The notes under the pieces are model-generated. The model had not been told where the DNA came from. It saw only the letters and a program-made list of their open reading frames with translations, and made no database searches. This document shows, one piece after another, positions 24,001-33,365 of a DNA stretch of 64,000 bases. Position 1 is the first letter of the stretch; the number at the start of each line of letters is the position of its first letter. Position numbers and translations under genes: made by a program. The stretch comes from Ascaris suum (lineage: Eukaryota; Nematoda; Chromadorea; Rhabditida; Ascarididae): positions 2,973,336 to 3,037,335 of the forward strand of contig CM024174.1 in assembly GCA_013433145.1 (NCBI GenBank), read 5' to 3'.

Positions 24001-27000
24001 ATATGCATATGCATGCATATATGTGGTCACGTTGGCTATACGTTCAGAGCGTGAACAAGGAGATTTTACGTGCTGAAAGAAAACATGATGAGAAAAGTAA
24101 GAGGTTTTTTATGAAATTTATTGTACATGTTGTAGATGAAACAAGCTTTTGTTATACTCATAGATAGAGGTGTTCGATTATGAGGTGCATGATTTGAATC
24201 GACGAATTTATCCCTCTCTAAATTGTTCCGTCGGATAATGTCGTCGAATCTTCATCAGTAAATTTTCCTTTTTAGATCCAAATTTCTTTTTGAAGTATTT
24301 GCTCGTTTATCCACAAAGTTTTGTCACGTTATTGAGGACAGGTCCTTTCGAGGTGAAATTTAGAAGACTTCTGACGTTTATAATGTAAATCGTTCATCTC
24401 TCTAACGCTAATGAATGCATCTATTTAATTTATTCGTTTTTATTGCGATTTTCTTGTGGTTCTATTGGAAGAGCTGTAAAATTTATTACGCGTTCACTTT
24501 ATTATTAGAATAATCAGAAAAATATTGGAAATTATTAGAGCGAATTGCTATTGGAACTGCTTAACTATTTCCACAGTGCATTTATTTACTCGTACTATAG
24601 AAAATGGAAATTGATGAAAATAGAATAATTAAAGGATAGTGATGAAAAGTGTTCTCACCTCAAGGACACATACGGTGAGAATCTTGTAGACTTTGTCAGA
24701 GAGTGCGAATGTATGATCGTATACATCTGTCCAATCAGCTGATGGTCCTACACCGAATACTCGTCCCGAATTGGGTCGTACACTTGTCGAAGGTATTAAC
24801 ACACAGTAATTCCATGTATTGTTTGTAACTTCATAGATTTTACCCTAAATATATTCACGAGTGATTAAGGTCGTCTAATCGGAAGACTGTATTTATAAAC
24901 AAAATTCAATAGCATGCTTATTTATTAAGTAGTAATGTGCGAATTAATTAGTGCTAAAATTGAATGTTCGAAATGATTGGTAAAGAAGAAGCGTTTGATT
25001 TTTCTTAGGTTTTTGAGCAGATTGGAAATTCATTTATTCGCTCATAAGGTTGTCTCACATCCTAATATTGTCATTGAATTATTTATTTGTAGTAATTGCC
25101 TTTAGCAGTGTGAATTAGTTGTTTTAATTTAGAAATGCGAATGAGTTTTTACGCTTAGAAGTGGTAATGCTTGAGTATGAAAACAACATCCGGTATGAAG
25201 TGGGTAATAGCATGAAAGGTAGTGGAACTTTAACAGCACTAGATCGTTCGATATTGTTGCATTAATTGACGCATAAGAAATTCACGGATAATTTCTGCGC
25301 AGGGCTGAGATGGACAATAATTTGGGGTTTGTTTTTGGATTCGTAAGGGCATTTAACAGGTCATCGATGCTCTTGTAGAGGTTTTTAAGGGAAAAGGGTA
25401 GAATGTATAGTATATGAAATACACGGACAAATAACCGACAACAAGCAGCTCACATTATCATCGTTTTCATAGCAGATGAGTGCCTCTGATGTACCGTAGA
25501 GATGAGAGAGAAGAAAGAAAAGAATAACGACGGAAAATGGAGCTGTTGAGAGGATCGTCGAGAACATTGTAGCTCTTTTTGGACAATATAGAAGGGGATA
25601 CTTAATAGAGGGCAACCGTTTGCCAAATGTATACCGCTGCAAAATGAGACTCTGCTTGTGAGGGGTGATGCGTAATAAATGTTTGCAAAATGGGCGGAGT
25701 CAGCCATAACATTTACAGCCGCGCCGCCCATCTGACTCCGCCTGAGTTCATGCCTGGGCGCATTCGACACGGGCGGGATCACATAAGATGCACCAACAAA
25801 CTTGTTTTGCGAATGCACTTGATGTCACAACAACGTGTCGCTCGTTGAACAGACACATTAAAAATCAATCAGTGCATGCGGTATATGGTTTAATTTCCTT
25901 GGACAGTGCCATCAGACATCGCTAAGGTTAGCCGCTCAAGGTTATACTTGCAAAGGTTGGAAGACCACTGCATTACTTCTAGGTTAGGTGCCGATATGAA
26001 ATTTTTCTTCGTCGGCAGTAGCAAGACAGGTTTTTCTCGACGTTGTTTCTCGACATCACGGCTACTTTGTTTTGAAATAAAATGTGGAAAATTTTAGATG
26101 ATGACACACCTAGATGTCGGGGTCATATAGATTCGTTCCTGAACGATCGGGTTCACACAGTCGTGCTTTTCCCACTTGCGTTCACCTTCTGTTGAACATT
26201 CCAGTTCATGATCCCGAACATAGATTCGCCTTTAAAGCAATAAAGCAGCCTATATTAATGTTGCTGTCAGGACTGCTCAAGCAATATGGTGATGCATTTC
26301 ATCTTAATCCTTCCGAAGTTATCTCCCTCCTTGGAGCTATACCTTACTTCCTTATACTCTGGACTTAATATGAGAACGTCTCACATCGAGGCTCTTCGAG
26401 CTCGTTTCGGCTCCGCTTACCATGAAGCTAATACAAGAGCGTCTCACTTCGGATTCCTCCGTACGCGTGCAGCTTTTATATCCAGAGCTAACACATAGAA
26501 CCACGTACTTTGAGGCCGTTCTCCATTTCACATTGGAAGGGCATTAAGGAAGCAGTGCTGTTAATCTGAGTTTTTCATTGCATCGAATCGAAATAAATCG
26601 TCTTCTGCAAATAAATCCAATAGGTCGCATCATGCAAAATGAATCCACCTTATGCAGCGTCTTCTGCTGTCTTCATTTCACCTATTGTCATATTGTCTCA
26701 TATTTTGTCGATAATGGTGACTAAGTTTTCACCTTCATCTGGAGCTTGCATAAGTGAAGAGTAATGCAGTTGCTTACATTCTGCAGGTATATTAAAGCGC
26801 ACGTCATTCTTGTCCTGACAACATTCGTATCGGCGTATAGTTGTTGCTATCGATATATTTCATTACTCTTTAAAACTGTCTACAGAGTCTCTTACGACCT
26901 TCAAAAATGACTGATAAAAGTGGTCTTTAACTTAACTTTAACTTCAAAATAACCTTCAAAAAGCTTACGACCTCCAAAAAAACTCTTTAACTTTAAAACT

Positions 27001-28985
27001 GTCTACAAAAAACATAAAAAGCTACAGATACGAGATTCATTTCGCTGCATGGGAATAGGTCTTTTTTAGTTGGACTGTCGTAAGTTCTTTCCGTTGCGCA
27101 TTCTTTGCAGTAAGAAAAAGCTCCTTATCATGTCCTAATTGAGGGCCATTGTTTAGTAGAGTTATTGACAATAAGCTTAGTGTATTTTCAATCAAGTAGA
27201 CGGAATAGATCAGCTGGCGTGTCTTCAATTTTAAAACCATATCGCATCGGATGGGAGTTGATGGAGGTCTGTTTGAAATTTTCAATCGATCAGCTGAATG
27301 CAGATTGTCTGGTTTAGGCGGAAGTTTTCTGCTGTATTGAGCAGAATTAGGTGGGCATCTTCGTTGTTCCCGTTTGGGGCACATAGCTATCTATACAGGT
27401 ACCTACCTACCGCGGGATGAAAATTTCTCATTTCAGTATTTTCCATTAATTCGAACTTCCGATTGACTTTTCCAGATCTCTCGTTATTACTTTCGGCTAG
27501 TCTCATCTGGATGATTGTGTAGCTCCCACATCGCGAAGTTTCTCTGAAATACTATCACCGCTGAGAAATAGTTGAAGGTATCGCCGGCAAAGTAGCAGTG
27601 AAAATTTGTCATTACTACCAAGTAAGTGAAGTAATATTAGAATTGGAGAGGAGAGAAGCCCACGAGGAAACAGAAGCTTGGAAGTGGGTGTTCCGATAAC
27701 GTGAGGTGCCGTTGTATGTTAACCTCGCTCAAAATTATTTCTTTCAAGTGCATTACAATGACACTCAGTTTTTCCACTTTGCATTTTATCTGTGCTCTTC
27801 TTGATTCAAAAAATGTGGAATTTTGCAACTTGCATATGCAATCGATGATCAGTGTTGCATACTGATAAGAGAATTCGCGATCATGTGTCAGATCTTGAGT
27901 AATTCTCGAATATTTGAATTTCGTTTTCTAACCTCCCTTCCATCGTTATTTCCAGGGCATTTTTATTGTCGGTAAACCAATCATAGACTAAAGTGTGGTT
28001 TTTCGCCGTTTTTCTTGGTTGAAAAAATTATGTTTTGATCAATTGCTTTGCACTTTCAGGTTTTGCGACTTCCATTCAGCATATTTTCTTTGCTTTTTTC
28101 CGTGGTTTTTGCCCCGAACATCAGGTCTCTCTTTGTATGTGAAATCGATCAAAAAAAGATTAAACTTCATAAATCTTGGCCAAATTATATGCAAATTTCT
28201 TTGATAAGCGCTTGCTTAGAGTCGCAGTATTTCGTCGAATGTAAACCCTAGGGGCTAGGCGACATGCAGGCACTGATATTTGATTTGATTGATTTCCAAC
28301 AAAGACCGATGTTTAGTTTTTTTTCAAAGATTTTTCCAAGCTTGTAAATGATTTTGGATTTTTGCAACATTTCAGTATCGAGGGTGTAAGTTGTATGAAG
28401 AAGTGATAAATGTGTAGTCTTTTGCACGAACGCTTAGAGAGAGGATGCTTTCTTAAATTCTTTGTGACAAGTTTTGTTGATAATCGAAATTTATTTCACT
28501 CATAGGATCTTCTTTTGTAAGCGAATGGGTGCCATCGGCATAACACGCTACTGAAGTAATAATTTGAGTTTTTGGTGGGAATGAGGAGATAAATCCAGAA
28601 AAGCGTATCTAATTATGGATTTGAGGTGCTCAAAGTGAGTCCACTTAATTACATCAGAAATATCGAAAGAAGTTTTCTCATCTGTGATGAACAGCCGATC
28701 TTTCGTAGTTAATACGAGTTTCGGGACACTAGACCGGCCCTCATTCTTGCCTTAGGCCATAATATCGGAATTAGGCGAATAGAATTCCCACAGATGCATT
28801 CGTCTCGAGCAATTTAAAGCTGTTGTTTTTGTAAATTAAGTATGCGCAGTTTTTCTCGCTCCGTCATTCCTATTTTTATCCCTGCCGAGCTTCTAATTTC
28901 GAATATAACTGCGACTTACGATGTTAAGGATGATAAATTAAATTTCGAATATACATAAAAATGATTTGTTGCGTCACAAATGTGT

Positions 28986-29076
<91 letters not shown>

Positions 29077-29929
29077 TGACACGTTCCACGTTCCGCATTT
29101 CGAAAGTAAAAGTGATGCTAAAATATGTGCAGAAATGTCCATCACGTTCGCTTCAAAAAACTTAACAGAGCGAATAAGCAAAGAAAATGCCGCCGTCTCG
29201 TATATTTTAGCTATTTACGAATAGAACTTTTTCGCGTGCTGTTTTTGTGTGCCTTATTGTTTTCTGCTTCCAAAAAAAAGCACCAATAGAGAAAAATGCT
29301 CATAAAATAAGTATTAACGATTGAAAATCGATTGTTTTCACTTTGATTTTGAAAAAGAATTTCTCTTTATCATCGTATGATTAAAATATTTTCTCAGTTC
29401 TTTCAAGCTCATTTGGAGAAGAACTTCCAAATATTCAGGAAGAATTACGATTGGCAGATGAAAAAATGTTTCGTAAAATGCACAGAAAAAATTGTTTGAT
29501 AATTTTACGGTTTTCTTGATTAGTTAAACTAATGAATTCGTGCGCTGATTTTGCACAAACATCTTACCATATAAGTTTAATGCTCTTAACCCTTTTCTTT
29601 TCATTCAGCAGTTGATTTAATATGTTCAACAAACAAGATGTACAAGTGATTTATATATATTTTTTTTTCATGCAATCTGATTTAATCGAAATAAGTATGT
29701 ATCGATCGGAGTGTAGAATATGTCGTCGTATTTGATAGACTTTCACACTTTCACAGAAGCTGCTTATGCAAATGAAATGATTACAGCGATGCTATCTTAA
29801 GACATGGTGACTTTGCCTACGTGAGACTGCATGTTGCCCAAATTTGCTGCTCTCAATTCGAATTTCAGGTCAAGAAATGTCCTGGATTGATTCCTTCCAT
29901 TTCCACAATATTCACTCTTTATCAATGCG
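15852..29929 (+). CDS. Gene model P2, partial, unidentified protein
   Basis: Exons 15852-15995, 21548-21706, 21746-21955, 28060-28240 and 29869-29929 (optionally 19991-20113) are phase-compatible and give about 250-290 residues. The 39-base intron between 21706 and 21746 is typical of nematodes. The product is helix-rich and mostly soluble, with one hydrophobic stretch (FSIFSLLFSVVFA) in the 28060 exon. The three largest introns are several kb and contain (TA)n arrays and the minus-strand three-finger gene. No domain is recognised. Several donors are weak (GTTxxx), so the joins are tentative. Confidence 0.4.
16154..16192 (+). repeat. 17-base tandem duplication
   Basis: TTCAACTAACATTCCTG occurs at 16154-16170 and 16176-16192, period 22. 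Confidence 0.9.
16730..16795 (+). pseudogene. tRNA-like sequence, probably decayed
   Basis: GATGGTAAAGC (A-box like), then CTTGCCCGGCGGGCAAG, which forms a 5-bp anticodon-like stem with a 7-base loop, then GAGGCTTCAAGCCTG (B-box like). Position 33 of the loop would be C instead of the invariant T, and the acceptor arms do not pair. It is therefore not a functional tRNA. Confidence 0.35.
16850..19980. other. No supported gene
   Basis: AT-rich, intron-like. Short frames at 18182-18465 and 18775-19039 overlap on both strands without convincing splice sites. Confidence 0.5.
19991..20113 (+). CDS. Exon candidate, possibly P2
   Basis: Acceptor TTGTTTTATACAG, then 41 open codons including HHSSSSFLPAITYAARDISA and ELNEKSIRPNYPQIPC, followed by a stop two codons later. 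The donor (TCT|GTTCTA) is poor. A terminal exon ending at 20122 is an alternative. Confidence 0.33.
21009..21097. repeat. (TA)n array, 89 bases
   Basis: Pure TA repeat about 450 bases upstream of the paired exons of P2. Confidence 0.97.
21548..21706 (+). CDS. P2 exon candidate
   Basis: Acceptor AACTTTTGCAG and 53 codons in phase 0 containing VLQTLYTSERRLKRIGVKRS and a hydrophobic helix. It ends CAG|GTTGAT. The next exon begins after only 39 bases, and the intervening DNA contains an in-frame stop, so splicing is needed. Confidence 0.5.
21746..21955 (+). CDS. P2 exon candidate, 70 codons
   Basis: Starts VKNYLKQRERKWSTAALRQL after GGATTAATTAAG and ends DESFSSQ at CAG|GTTTTA. A stronger internal donor, AG|GTGTGT at 21861, would shorten it by 95 bases and change phase. 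Basic, helical start and a Tyr-rich second half. Confidence 0.48.
23560..23712 (-). CDS. Exon 3 of the three-finger protein (C-terminal CN box)
   Basis: Fifty codons after the acceptor CTTACTTTCAG, starting KYDFGVLAPKFSG and carrying CVCNYDRCN, then 18 polar residues ending DNSL and TGA. The downstream transcript-sense sequence is CAG/GCA-rich (23479-23555) and open in two other frames. A second donor-like GTAAGC lies near 23425, so an alternative 3' end is conceivable. Confidence 0.82.
   Translation of the reverse strand, partial: KYDFGVLAPKFSGASIPPEFMFRCVCNYDRCNSATTFSSYLSALKEDNSL
23560..25567 (-). CDS. Secreted Ly-6/uPAR-like three-finger protein, complete three-exon gene
   Basis: Exons 25567-25454, 24844-24659 and 23712-23560 join in phase 0 (38 + 62 + 50 codons and TGA). 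Introns start GTGAGC and GTGAGA and end ATTTAG and CTTTCAG. The 150-residue product begins with a signal peptide: a hydrophobic FSVVILFFLLSHLYG core, with cleavage likely near residues 25-28. The mature part starts ALICYEN, the usual start of a three-finger domain, and the domain closes with CVCNYDRCN (residues 124-132), matching the family's C..D-CN box. Cysteines are at 32, 52, 97, 124, 126 and 131, and residues 46-48 (NNT) form one N-glycosylation sequon. No C-terminal hydrophobic tail follows, so it is probably secreted rather than GPI-anchored. Six cysteines is fewer than the 8-10 of classic members. Relatives in nematodes act as neuronal or extracellular modulators; the ligand here is unknown. 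The family call is firm, the exact orthologue is not known. Confidence 0.85.
23713..24658 (-). other. Intron 2 of the three-finger gene
   Basis: Begins GTGAGAACAC and ends CTTACTTTCAG in transcript sense. It holds the 68-base palindrome and alternating ACATGTAC/ATGCAT-rich DNA at 23880-24045. Confidence 0.75.
23977..24044. repeat. Perfect palindrome, 32-base arms, 4-base loop
   Basis: The left arm 23977-24008 (starting AACGTATAGCCAACGTGACC) is exactly complementary to 24013-24044 (ending GGTCACGTTGGCTATACGTT). The loop is ATGC. Just upstream, TCTACAAACRTATA occurs twice. The arms have no mismatch, so the structure is recent or maintained. Confidence 0.97.
24659..24844 (-). CDS. Exon 2 of the three-finger protein
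   Basis: Sixty-two codons between the acceptor TATTTAG and the donor GAG|GTGAGA, phase 0 at both ends. The exon holds the NNT sequon and the cysteines in NYC and TVC. The spacing (19 residues between the first two cysteines, 44 to the third) fits finger loops. Confidence 0.8.
25454..25567 (-). CDS. Exon 1 of the three-finger protein (signal peptide)
   Basis: Thirty-eight codons from ATG at 25567 to the donor AAT|GTGAGC. The exon encodes the signal peptide and the first cysteine (ICY). The start is chosen because this Met directly precedes the hydrophobic core. An upstream in-frame Met at 25642 would add 25 mostly polar residues ahead of the core and is less likely. Confidence 0.8.
25650..25775 (-). 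promoter_or_regulatory. GC-rich segment with inverted GGCGGAGTCAG upstream of the three-finger gene
   Basis: The sequence GGCGGAGTCAG at 25693-25703 is repeated exactly in inverse orientation at 25732-25742, about 28 bases apart. Both lie in a CpG-containing island roughly 125-175 bases upstream of the start codon at 25567. Position and composition suggest a promoter or a hairpin in the 5' region; there is no direct evidence of factor binding. Confidence 0.35.
26114..26368 (+). CDS. Open frame of 84 codons, uncertain
   Basis: Starts MSGSYRFVPERSGSHSRAFP directly after CACACCTAG and continues through HDPEHRFAFKAIKQPILMLL to a Trp-Thr end. The composition is protein-like, but no donor, signal or family is seen. 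The adjoining 26370-26500 repeats GAGAACGTCTCAC/GAGCGTCTCAC, suggesting a mobile-element remnant as an alternative. Confidence 0.28.
   Translation: MSGSYRFVPERSGSHSRAFPTCVHLLLNIPVHDPEHRFAFKAIKQPILMLLSGLLKQYGDAFHLNPSEVISLLGAIPYFLILWT
26866..27012 (+). repeat. Degenerate tandem repeat
   Basis: CTCTTTAAAACTGTCTACAG and TTACGACCTTCAAAAA are echoed about 100 bases later as TTTAAAACTGTCTACAAAAA and TTACGACCTCCAAAAA, in altered order. Confidence 0.7.
27037..27384 (-). pseudogene. 115-codon minus-strand open frame, possible element remnant
   Basis: Runs from MCPKREQRRCPPNSAQYSRK to a Lys end with no acceptor or donor. The CPKRE/CPPN start loosely resembles the end of a Gag-type zinc knuckle, but only part would be present. 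No known domain can be confirmed. Confidence 0.22.
28060..28240 (+). CDS. P2 exon candidate
   Basis: Acceptor TTTGCACTTTCAG, donor GTAAAC, phase 0 to 1. Contains VLRLPFSIFSLLFSVVFAPN (a possible membrane-buried helix) and CEIDQKKIKLHKSWPNYMQ. If the donor is not used, the frame stops nine bases later. Confidence 0.43.
28989..29075. repeat. (TA)n array, 87 bases
   Basis: Pure AT repeat inside a proposed P2 intron. Confidence 0.97.
29869..29929 (+). CDS. P2 small exon candidate
   Basis: Acceptor TTCGAATTTCAG, donor GCG|GTGAAA. In the phase left by the 28240 donor it reads QEMSWIDSFHFHNIHSLSM. The phase-0 reading is also open, so the frame is not proven. Confidence 0.33.
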
Positions 29930-30517
29930 GTGAAATGTCATAGTATGCTTTTGAGCCATAATCGCTTTTAGACATAGCTTACGTCAAATTGTAGACAATC
30001 TTACGACTGGTGAAGGCTTAATGCGGCGAAAATTTGCATTTACAGTCTACTATAAGCATCGACCAAATAAAACACTAGCTGTACACAATGAATCAGCAAC
30101 ATATTCTTTCAACAAAAGTTTTGGGCTTCTTGATTTCCCCATTGTCGGTGACGTTTGAAAAAAAATTCCTTTAATTTGTTTGTTTCCCTGAAAAATTCCT
30201 GACAATAAAGCAGATAAGTGAGAAATTTTTTGAAATGATATTGCATAAAATATATTGCTATGAATTCGTGAATATCAATCAGGCAATCAGTTTTGTACGA
30301 TATTAAATTCAACTCATCTTATGTCCTCGTCCGCATGCTACTGCATGTTGTATCTTCGCTCGCATTTCTATTTGTCTTTTGCCAATTATACCGTCGAAGA
30401 TTTAGTGGACGTGTAAATACTTCGACTGTCAATATTAAACGTTGACCTTCGCGAACATCTGATCTCTTCTCCGAAGTCATCATCGCGAATCTCTGACTTC
30501 GCCCCAAAGTCATCGTT

Positions 30518-30652
30518 TTAGGATAGTTCAAAGAATGCGACTGCTACGCCGTAAAAGAGGTTCATTGCCGCAGTGCTAACAAATATCGCAGAAATGATTA
30601 CCAATTGTGTTGATTTCTTGGTCAACCAGTTCACTCGAAGGTATCGACGCCG
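30518..30652 (-). CDS. Minus-strand terminal exon with a membrane helix
   Basis: After the acceptor TTAGCATTTAG, 44 codons start RRRYLRVNWLTKKS and continue with a hydrophobic run (LVIISAIFVSTAAMNLFYGV) before a short tail and TAA. The positive-then-hydrophobic layout fits a last transmembrane segment with a cytosolic N-side. Other exons of this gene were not identified. Confidence 0.35.
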   Translation of the reverse strand, partial: RRRYLRVNWLTKKSTQLVIISAIFVSTAAMNLFYGVAVAFFELS

Positions 30653-30969
30653 CTAAATGCTAAGATAACGCCATCTGTGGCACAGCTGGAGCGGTCATTT
30701 TCAGAAACAGAACGTCGAGTCATTGGTTTCATTGGATGAATGAAGGGACTGATGTGAACGCAAAGGAATGAATTCTGGTCAATACTCGAATGTCTCAATA
30801 TGAACGCTGTTTTTCTCATTACTTCGAATAGACGTTTTCGATTATTTTATATCATAAAATTGCTATTATGGGGTCGTATTAAGTTTATTTCCGCTAATGC
30901 ACTTGTCAAAAATTAGGTTATGCATGATCGTCGCTATCCAAATAGAATATCTAGAATGTCTCAGTACAG

Positions 30970-31197
30970 TTGTTTACTGCTGGGAAGGTCATACCATGGA
31001 TCGCTTCAGAGAAACTTGTTGAAATTTGTCGTGTGGCCAATCCCGATGCTGGTTTTATAATCTGTGAGGACCATGTAGTTGTTACTAGTTTCCCTCCGTC
31101 TCGGAGCCTGCGTAGAAATGATCCTAGCGTGACGGTGAATAGTGGTATTGGGGGCAATGCGAAAAAACGTCATTACAGCTTAAGCGCGTCGTGATTG
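30970..31197 (+). CDS. Exon candidate, 75 codons
   Basis: Acceptor TCTCAGTACAG, then IPWIASEKLVEICRVANPDA and GFIICEDHVVVTSFPP followed by a basic tail ending HYSLSAS and TGA. A GTATTG donor at 31144 could shorten it. If terminal, it lacks a nearby AATAAA. It lies between P2 and P3 and was not placed with confidence. Confidence 0.4.
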
Positions 31198-31256
31198 TTG
31201 AAGGTGTCATACAAGCCAAAAGTATGAGGAGTAAGATACAGTGGAGGTAATATCCA

Positions 31257-31475
31257 TTATTTATGGTTTAGTAAATGCAGAACTGTGAACGTGTTCTCGC
31301 TGAGATTGCGACTGCTGATATTATTTCCGATTTCAGCTTGTAGATGCTGTTCCTGCCTTGTTGCTTTCACTAAATGCAATCTTTCCGATATAGCCAAGGG
31401 CAGAGGTAGTGTTGTAGATGCGCTAAGACGTAACTTCGCGAAATATTTTTTCATCTCGGAGTTGAACGTTTTCTC
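31257..31475 (-). CDS. Minus-strand terminal exon candidate, 72 codons
   Basis: After ATACTTCGTTTGCAG the frame reads EKTFNSEMKKYFAKLRLSAS and later QEQHLQAEIGNN, then a TAA inside CATAAATAATGG. Charged, helix-prone composition. The plus strand is also open over part of it, which lowers certainty. Confidence 0.32.
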   Translation of the reverse strand, partial: EKTFNSEMKKYFAKLRLSASTTLPLPLAISERLHLVKATRQEQHLQAEIGNNISSRNLSENTFTVLHLLNHK

Positions 31476-31499
31476 CTGCAAACGAAGTATTTAATATTA

Positions 31500-33235
31500 T
31501 ATATAACGTGCAATTTCTCATAGCGGTTATTTATTGAGCTCACTTCATTTTTGATACGAAAAAAAAAATTTCTTAAACCATTTGGTGACTTCTGCAAGTT
31601 GATTCACCTTTCTATTGCACTGAGAGATTTTAATGTTTGTTGTTTCTCCATAAATGGTGCAATATCGTGTAGGTGGAGTTTCAATCATTGGCTGATGAAT
31701 TCACATCTTTGGTTTCTTGATTGCTAAACGTCAATGTCGTAAATTATCGGGGAAGTAAATTATTCAATTAGTGATCATGCTAACGTTTTGTTTCAGTTTA
31801 ACGTCACCATTGCGATTCAACATCCGATCGAGCATGAAAATTTATCTAAGTACGACTGACGTATAGCGCTATATATGATAACTTTCCATGAATGACTAGT
31901 ATAATTTTCCGATTGCATAAGCATAGAGTATATGTACTCTTGTTTTCTCAATTATATAAATCTTGTCATAAGCAAATTGTTTTCTGTTGCGGTAACAATA
32001 CAACAATCTTTCAAAGTTCGCAAATTATATAGAACGTTTCACAATGTCGAAATATTTTCTATGGTGCTTGATTATAAAGTTAAAAAAATGAAGCAAGAAT
32101 TTTCATGAAATGCACTAAAGATTCATGTGTAGACTGTGAAAGATGCGCAAAGAATCAACAAATGTGCATAATTTGTTGAATTGGTGATTAGACGTGACTG
32201 TTGATATGATAGCGATGGACTAAACTCTCATTGAGAGATCGATAACTTGGGCAGTATTGTGCAGGAAATTGCTAAAACTAGCTGATTACCAAAGTTTCAC
32301 GGTGGTTAACAATAGGCATATTAAGAGGAGTGAACGTTGGTATCAACTGAATCGTGTCGAGAAAAAAAAAAAGAAATCAAATTTCATCAACACCGAGAAT
32401 TATTGTCACTCTACATTCTTAAGTTTGCAAATCAAGCGGGTTCAGTTCACCTGAATATAACTGACAGACGGAGCATTTCGAGCAGCGCGGTTCTTTGTTT
32501 CTGGAAAGCTGAAGTAGGTGATCTCACTTTCAAAAACCTTCATTTGTTAAAGATTCTATTCTTATGCATGTGATGATCGGAAAATTGCTTACCTAATGCC
32601 CCGTCACAATCACTATCATCTATGACAGACTGCATCACAGGATTGAATGAAAAAGTTCAGACCGATATGGCTTATAAGTGACTACGCTAAGGTGTGCAAT
32701 GTTGTAATCGAGCTAAATTTCCTCCACGAATGGAAAGTCTCTAACGCATGTAGGTCATTATTCAAATAGCTCGTTCAAAGCTTTATTTGTTAAGAGTCAT
32801 GAGCAAAGCAACATTACAAGATCCTTTAGAGCGTTTGTTTTTTGCACGCTGCTGACTAATTATCCACTAATTACGTGAAATTTGCTGATGACCAAAAAAT
32901 TTTGCCTCCCGTCATTTTGCGGAAATACCTTTTGTATTTTGACCGAATAATTGTGATAAAAGTGGTAGCTAGAGCCATCCGAGGGGCAGCTGTTGTGTTT
33001 CGAACGTCACTTTCTCAATGAGCATCTCATTTTGTTCGATGAGCTGTTTTTACCGATTTCAAATGACGACATTCGAGATTTTTACGTGGAAAAAAAATTT
33101 ATTTTCCAATCTTAATTGTCGTTTTTATTAATAGGAGGTTTTAGCGGAAATATTTACGGTCGTTGGTTGCACTATAGCATGAGTGCCTAAACGTTGTGTT
33201 TTGTCATTCTATTCTCAAGTACTGTTTGTTAGCTC
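31500..33235. other. No supported gene
   Basis: AT-rich. A protein-like stretch at 32370-32570 (containing ANQAGSVHLNITDRRS) has a GTAGGT donor candidate. However, its only upstream AGs sit in an A11 homopolymer, so it is not called. Confidence 0.4.
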
Positions 33236-33240
33236 AACAG

Positions 33241-33365
33241 GTTTCCGCTTCAATACCGACCTTATTGAAAAGTTCAAAAGCTGCTCTGGTCATGCCGGCA
33301 TCTTTTATAGATTCTTTCCAGGATTTTTTATTGGAGACATGCGATCTTGCTCTTTTTATAACTTT
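33241..33365 (+). CDS. P3 exon candidate
   Basis: Acceptor TTAGCTCAACAG, donor GTGAAC, 41 codons plus two bases. Helical: VSASIPTLLKSSKAALVMPA, then SFQDFLLETCDLALFI. Confidence 0.48.

Noticed and set aside
23977..24044. microRNA precursor
   Set aside because: Perfect pairing over 32 bases and a 4-base loop do not fit a normal miRNA hairpin.
27637..27828. 63-codon minus frame
   Set aside because: Plausible composition but no acceptor and only a weak donor.
30319..30550. Minus-strand frame with acceptor at 30550
   Set aside because: Overlaps the better-supported transmembrane exon 30652-30518 in another frame.
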